From contig CM055605.1 in assembly GCA_029379385.1 (NCBI GenBank), positions 11,939,001 to 12,003,000 of the forward strand: DNA of 64,000 bases. Direction: 5' to 3'. The number at the start of each line of letters is the position of its first letter. Positions within the stretch are counted from its first letter, which is position 1. Shown here piece after piece: positions 59,701-64,000 of this stretch. The notes under the pieces were generated by a model. The model saw only the letters and a list, made by a program, of their open reading frames with translations, was not told the origin of the DNA and did not search any database. The DNA is from Quillaja saponaria (taxonomy: Eukaryota > Streptophyta > Magnoliopsida > Fabales > Quillajaceae). Both the position numbers and the translations under genes were made by a program.

Positions 59701-62020
59701 GCTCGGTATAAAATTTAGAGAGAAGCTAGATAGTTTAGAGAGACAGATAGAAAAGTTACCTTTTATCTTTGGGGCTTAACTCTTTAATTAGTGGGTGGTG
59801 GTTGAAAGACATACGTGGCCGTGGGCCCTAGGGATTGGAAATAGTTGGGAGGGCCTTGTGGGTGCTTGAGGGGTGATGTGGCCCCTTGACCCATTGAAAG
59901 AGTTGATTTTGTCCACGTGGCAGTCTCCAAAAAAATAATCAATGCACCAAGCACTACACTTATTTATTGGATTCGTTGCTAAAATATTGATATTGAACCC
60001 AAAACTTCCGGCAAATGGCCAGTTTGTAAAATCCTGTACTAACATGTTGTGGAAAAACATGATTCTTGTGAATTAGCATTCAAAACACTTGTTTCATGTT
60101 GCCCTAATGATTTTTTTCCTGCTATATTAATATCAAGGTTTCATTTACATGTAATTATGTAAACCTACAGGAAACAGTCAGAAAGCATTACTTGATATGA
60201 TGATTTTTTTCCAATTTTTTGAGTTGTAGCTTTTGGCTTATATTGTTCTCTGCAGGTGTATGGTTGCTTTTCCAGATGACTATGAAACACTTGTCCCTAA
60301 GCTACTAACTGAGACTATGGCAGCTATACGGGGCAGTTTTGCATCTCGTATTAATCTTGCCATTGGGGATGCTGTTCCTGAAACAAAGGCACTGGCTAAA
60401 GGTTACGTTTTACATCTCTTTTATATTTCTTTATTGGGAAGAAAATGATAGCTTGTAGGAGTTATGTATAATGCTTGATTGGATGGGTGTTGGGTGCAAG
60501 AAAATTTCACCTTTGTGACAATTGTTACATTCTTTTGGCTGTTTAAAGGGATTATGGATTTCAGGAGCTGCGCATAACCCGTTTTTCTATGCCCTCCTTG
60601 CTCTATTCTTAATTCCAGGATATGGTTCCCAATGAAAATTTGTCACGGATTTTTGTTTCAGATTGTGGTCTGCTCTAGTTTTAAGTGAAGTTTATAAATC
60701 TGTATATTCTTTTGTTTCACTATTCTTTTTTGTTTTCTTTTCTCTGTGGGTGAGCTAGGGTGGGTTTGCATGCATCTAAAATATGCTTTATGATCATAGT
60801 GGACAAAGTTTCAGGTAGAGCTGGATGTCACTTGCACCAATAGGTTTTCAATAATTATTCTGACACAGGAAAGAAGGATTACATTCAAGCGGTCCGATTA
60901 AGTGCATTGAATATGTCCACTAGTTATTCAGGAGTCCATTCTTATTCTATATTAGTGTCTTATGCTTTGTCTTTCAATTATAGCCATTAGCTGTTTTCCA
61001 AGTTATTTCAAAAGTCATGTGGATAGCATACCTCTTTCAATTTGTGTTCTATAGAATAATACAAATGATTTGCTGCAAGTGTGTAGGCCTAGTAAGCAAT
61101 TACCCCTGATATTTGTGTTGTGATATTGATATTCAGTGTGTAATGCCCATCTCTTCTTGCATTGTCCTATTGCTTGGTGTTTGAAATTTATTTCTCTGAT
61201 GTTTTTGGCAAAATTGCTCTTGTCCCATAGTTGTGGAGAGCTTTTTATCAATACGATTTTCTGGTTTTGCTGGGAATAAGGAGAAGAAAATTATTTGCAA
61301 ATGTACTCAGTTAACAAGGCTTTGGTTCATTTGGTTGGAGCATAATGCCCAATTTTTTCGCAACCTTTCTGGTCAATGTTTTGTGGAATACAATAAAGTT
61401 TCCTGACTTCCCTTTGGTGGTATGGAGTGGGTTCTTTCAAAAGGGAACCTTTGGTTGTTAGTCAGTTTGGAAAGCATTATTGTTCTAACTTGGGGCATGT
61501 CTTGCAATCTTTTGGCATTTTGTTTTAGTTTCCTTTTTAATTATGAGAAGGCCTTGTCATTGGCTTTGTACTTTTTCCTTCTCCCAGTCTTGATAGTAGT
61601 TCGTCTCTTGTATAAAACAAAATTCAAGTGGTGTAAAACAAACTATTGCTGTTTTTTGGAAGAAACACAGATCTCAGAATTCTCTAGGTCTCCTTAATGT
61701 AGATCCCTATGTTACATGCATTTCTATATCGTCGATATTTTGGTTAAGGAGCAACTTTCATATTCTGTATTCTGTTTTTTTTTTTTTTTTTTTTTCTTTT
61801 TTCCTTCTTCTTCATCTTCAGGTATATTAGATATTTTATCTGGCGATATGCCAAAGGGTATTAAGATTCAGACTAGGCATCTGGAGGCCTTGATTGAACT
61901 ACACAACATGACGGGAACCTTTGCAAGGAATATTCAGCACTTATTTTCAGAATCTGATCAACGGGTTTTATTGGACGTATTGAAGGCTGTGTACTTTCCT
62001 TATGAATCATTTAAACAGAG
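47275..62020 (+). CDS. COG7: Conserved oligomeric Golgi complex subunit 7 (5' part; gene continues past the window)
   Basis: COG7 belongs to lobe B of the eight-subunit COG tethering complex that captures retrograde vesicles at the Golgi; the Arabidopsis orthologue is EMBRYO YELLOW. Exons with GT-AG borders: 47275-47559, 51341-51430, 51563-51682, 51786-51887, 51989-52269, 60256-60401, 61822-62020. These join in one open frame of about 407 residues, roughly half the usual length, ending on a split codon; the next exon was not found before 64000. Recognisable stretches are the start MMLDLGPFSGEKFDPKKW, TVEDVFASGDLPRAAETL, EFANIRKQLEVLEDRL, YDELLLYLEQEWKWCMVAFP, and GTFARNIQHLF. The start is the first of two adjacent ATGs, matching the family N-terminus; an alternative upstream TTG-initiated reading is ignored. 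Introns 1 (3.8 kb), 5 (7,986 bp), 6 and 7 are swollen by transposons, but coding frame and splice sites are intact, so the gene is probably functional. Confidence 0.95.
48143..48682. mobile_element. Mutator-like MITE in COG7 intron 1
   Basis: 540 bp flanked by the perfect 9-bp duplication CCAATAAAT (48134-48142, 48683-48691). The ends are short imperfect inverted repeats (AGGGCTGTGCA; right end reverse complement TAGGGGTGTGCACGAG). Both subterminal zones carry repeated GGTTCGGTTCGGGTA / TACCCGAACCGAAC motifs facing each other, enclosing an AT-rich centre. No coding capacity. Confidence 0.85.
49390..50100 (-). pseudogene. Possible L1-type LINE 3' fragment in COG7 intron 1
   Basis: Minus-strand readings such as DLFGVNSPRLWVL and YLWRCMVFAVICGIG resemble the zinc-binding tail of plant L1 reverse transcriptases (W-x-C-x-x-F/L-A-I/V-x-W-x-I-W). 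Stops and frame changes throughout. Moderate to weak call. Confidence 0.4.
50128..50545 (-). pseudogene. RTE-type LINE 3' fragment in COG7 intron 1
   Basis: The minus strand reads KMEVAEM, later WHLLKRK and GITENDALNRC, then the characteristic 3' end whose complement CCCAAACTAGTTGGGGTCGG (50147-50166) is a well-known terminal sequence of plant RTE LINEs. Interrupted by stops. Confidence 0.7.
53450..53560. repeat. Tandem repeat, about 25-bp unit (TAACTAGGCTTGAA...)
   Basis: Five imperfect units built on TAACTAGGCTTGAAAAGAGG / TAACTAGGCTTGAATGGAGG. Confidence 0.85.
53706..53739. repeat. (TA)n microsatellite
   Basis: About 17 TA units near the start of the right-hand LTR-like repeat of the nested element. 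Confidence 0.9.
54499..54879. mobile_element. Small solo LTR (381 bp) within element 1
   Basis: Begins TGTGAAAACAGAAG, ends AAAACACAACA (TG...CA), flanked by the perfect 5-bp duplication TTCAA (54494-54498, 54880-54884). Removing it restores colinearity between the internal regions of elements 1 and 2 (GAGA-AAC-TTCAA-GAAGATAGTTCCATGG in both). Confidence 0.8.
56944..59621 (-). mobile_element. Non-autonomous LTR retrotransposon (element 2) in COG7 intron 5
   Basis: Minus-oriented relative of element 1. The 5' LTR is 59191-59621 (431 bp); the 3' LTR is 56944-57004 plus 57997-58367 (432 bp once the nested MITE and its duplication are removed), preceded by the purine tract ACGGGGAGAT (minus strand). 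Five-base flanks GCCTT (56939-56943) and GCCCT (59622-59626) are a duplication with one change. The internal 0.8 kb carries one remnant minus-strand frame (59015-59209; MLEQLMQEMINLHKDQVVAR) without a recognised domain. Equal LTR lengths support these borders. Confidence 0.85.
57005..57987. mobile_element. Mutator-like MITE (GATACG family) inserted in an LTR
   Basis: 983 bp, flanked by the perfect 9-bp duplication GGATAAAAG (56996-57004, 57988-57996). Ends: CTGTGAAGCACTGATACGGA and, reverse complemented, TGGGAAGCACCGATAC. Both ends contain clustered GATACG / CGTATC motifs (ACGGATACGAGTATCGGATA; GTATCGGGACCGTATCCGTG). The middle (57380-57780) is purine-rich with GAAG/AAGCT-type repeats and could be captured foreign DNA. 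(AAAAAT)n stretch at 57833-57880. Confidence 0.85.
59627..60255. other. Remaining part of COG7 intron 5 before exon 6
   Basis: Ordinary intron-like sequence with a TTTTTTCC-rich 3' end. No further repeat was recognised. Confidence 0.5.
61050..61420 (+). pseudogene. L1-type LINE 3' fragment (zinc-binding RT tail) in COG7 intron 6
   Basis: Plus-strand reading CNAHLFLHCPIAWCLKFISL, then after frame changes RLWFIWLEHNAQFF. The C-x2-H-L-F-x-H-C and W-x-I-W-L-E-x-N motifs are the hallmark of the zf-RVT tail of plant L1 elements. Dead copy, about 0.4 kb before exon 7. Confidence 0.7.
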
Positions 62021-63540
62021 GTAAGGGATTTTAATTTATAATTCAATCCATTATCCAATTATTTGTTATGCCAAGTTTTGATAAGTTAGCCTAGGTCGTC
62101 CTAGCTATAGTTGTGTGATTTGGTTACTTTTGACTTTTGAGGACAGTGTATTGTGTGCAATGAAGATCCAACCACAAAACTGACCATTTTTACAGCAGAT
62201 GACAAATTTCAAAGCCAACTTGGTCGGCTTTTATATTAGTTGCCAAATTTGAAAAATTGATAATGTCTGGTCATTGGCCAAAGCCCTATGTTATAATCTC
62301 TTTCACGCACCCGCACGCATAAGCCCAAGCCCATTGGGCTTATCAGCGTGGAGAATGCTGATGCCTTTCCTTACTTGGTCAACTCCTGACCAATTTGTCA
62401 TAGAGGCTCAGATACCATGTGAAAAAACCATTCCAACTAAAAGTTTAAGCTGTTAGGTGAGGCTCCAAGAATACGTTATAATCTTTTATAGAATCATATG
62501 AGAATTTTCATAAAAGCAAGTTTCGTAAGAGTCTATCTGGATGAGGTGAATTTGAATTGGGAATTAGACTATTTAATTCTATTTTTCCTGTTTACCGCAC
62601 AGTTTAGAATTGGAATTGGAATTTTCAACTCTATGAATTGAGAAACAACTAGAAAACATCATCTTCAATTCTTATGGATATACCCTAAAATTTACAATTT
62701 TTGAGCTTATGTTATTATTGACAGCCACTTACTTATGATGCCACATCATATTATAAATTGGTCACTACCACTGACAACTTCCGCCACCCACCATTGGCTT
62801 TTACGCACTAGCAATTTCATCCACTAGGCCACTAACACTGCCACCACCGACACCGTTAACCTGTTGAATACGATACAAACTATTGTCGGAACCCACCGAA
62901 GATGAAAATTGTTGGAACGCCGACAATCATAGTCAGAATCCGTTAGAGACGATGACAACCATCACAAGAAACCGTAGGAGACAACGACACCCACTGTTAG
63001 AAGCCACCGGAGATGACAATAACCACCAACAAGTACTAGAAACACAATTGTGGTTATAATTTTTTATGTGATCCAAACTCGTATATTATTATTTTAACAA
63101 ATTACAATTTTAGTAGAATTGAAATTGGTTTTTCAATTCCATGGATCCAAACACAGCCTAAAGGAAAACAAATGAAAAGCTCTTTGGGATGCTAGGAAAG
63201 AAAACCCAAAGTTCTCATAAAAACTTTGAAAGTCTGTGGCTGATTTCTTTTTATTAATCAAAATATATCATATTACAGTGCCATCCTAAGCCCTTTATTT
63301 AGAGACAATACTTTATACCCGAGTAAAACTTAACAATGACCATTAATTTATTCTATCCTATCAGTATATAATAAAATTAATAAAATAACTTTAAGAGGAT
63401 ATAAAAACACTAATTATAAAACTACTACAATAATCCAATGCTGCACTAACTCTTTTTTTATTTCTATCCTCTTTTTCCTACATCTCGACCCAGTTGCTTG
63501 CTCACCTCTACCTTCAGTCACCAATCTAGCTACAAGGTTA
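62021..63540. other. Start of COG7 intron 7
   Basis: No further COG7 exon seen. A stretch at about 62530-63165 has weakly complementary ends (left CTGGATGAGG...TGAATTTG, right reverse complement TTTGGATCCATGGAATTG) and may be an old MITE; within it 62740-63060 is repetitive with CCACC/GAGACGA modules. Confidence 0.35.
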
Positions 63541-63541
63541 A

Positions 63542-63890
63542 CTTTAATATTTAAACCCTCCAACAACTAATTTTCCAAAAGTTAATGAAACCAAATCCCT
63601 AGTTCTGTTATGCTCCAAAGCTATGATTTCCTTTACCATAGCTGACTTCCAACCAAGGTGAGATAATGCCTCTAAAGAGACTTTGAATAGGATGAGAACT
63701 GACAGTAGAGATATTACTAAGATCAACAATCATAGGAACAAAAGTAAAGATAAGATGGATATTACAAGTATGCTTACCTTTTTGTTGGGAAATAGGAAAA
63801 TGCAACTCAGACAGAATGGAAGGAGTTGAAGGTACTGTGGACTTGAGGGGCACTGGAGGGCAGCGAAGTTTGCGATGCTAGCCGCTTGGC
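63542..63890 (-). pseudogene. Copia reverse-transcriptase N-terminal fragment in COG7 intron 7
   Basis: The minus strand reads QKGKHTCNIHLIFTFVPM, then in another frame EALSHLGWKSAMVKEIIALE and RDLVSLTFGKLVVGG, the well-known junction before and into the Copia RT ('W-x-x-AM-x-x-E-x-x-ALE-x-N-x-T-W-x-LV'). One frameshift, no LTRs seen, so an isolated remnant. Confidence 0.7.
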
Positions 63891-64000
63891 TCCTCTTATG
63901 AAAAATATTGTAGATGTATTTCAGATTTAGAAACAGGTGATAAAGATGCATTCGCGGCTATGTAAGTAATATATATTTTTTTTATTTGGAAATTATTATT

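Overview
This is nuclear DNA of a flowering plant, probably a eudicot. Genes have many GT-AG introns, intergenic DNA is very AT-rich, and plant transposon families (Copia including a Sirevirus-like lineage, CACTA, Mutator-like, Tourist-like, L1 and RTE LINEs) fill most of the rest. The species cannot be fixed from the sequence. Two host genes are intact as far as they can be seen. One is the mitochondrial pyruvate dehydrogenase E1 beta subunit (14 coding exons, 5846-9868, + strand, complete). The other is COG7, a subunit of the conserved oligomeric Golgi tethering complex (7 coding exons from 47275, + strand, running off the right edge). A decayed 5' piece of a mitochondrial small heat-shock protein gene lies head-to-head with COG7 at about 46.0-46.2 kb. 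From memory, the Arabidopsis loci AT5G51430 (COG7) and AT5G51440 (mitochondrial sHSP) are neighbours and the E1 beta gene AT5G50850 lies on the same arm, so this looks like an ancestral gene block stretched by transposons.

Layout. 0-5.4 kb: LINE fragment, a foldback MITE with telomere-like repeats in its loop, a second MITE, and a CACTA transposase fragment. 5.4-10.1 kb: the E1 beta gene. 10.1-19.1 kb: AT-rich spacer with an isolated promoter-like block and a 3.2-kb solo LTR bounded by the perfect duplication ACTTG. 19.1-30.3 kb: nested Copia cluster, made of an old Sirevirus-like element (minus) cut by a younger Copia element with two LTRs and by a small TRIM-like element, next to a plus-strand Copia RT/RNase H remnant with an internal tandem duplication. 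30.3-33.8 kb: Mutator-like transposase remnant (minus) with a Tourist-type MITE inserted. 35,419-45,749: a full-length CACTA element (10,331 bp, 13-bp terminal inverted repeats, ATT duplication) with decayed TNP2-like and TNPA-like genes on the minus strand. 46-64 kb: sHSP remnant and COG7. COG7 introns 1, 5, 6 and 7 hold a MITE, LINE pieces, a Copia piece and, in the 8-kb intron 5, two related non-autonomous LTR elements in opposite orientation. Each of these was hit again by later insertions with clear target-site duplications.

The two host genes are unrelated housekeeping genes (acetyl-CoA production in mitochondria; Golgi vesicle tethering) and form no pathway or operon. I found no CRISPR, rRNA or tRNA gene and no clearly new gene system. 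The most informative material is the insertion archaeology: several elements can be delimited to the base by their target-site duplications, and the telomere-like foldback MITE and the inverted LTR pairs inside a transcribed intron deserve a second look.
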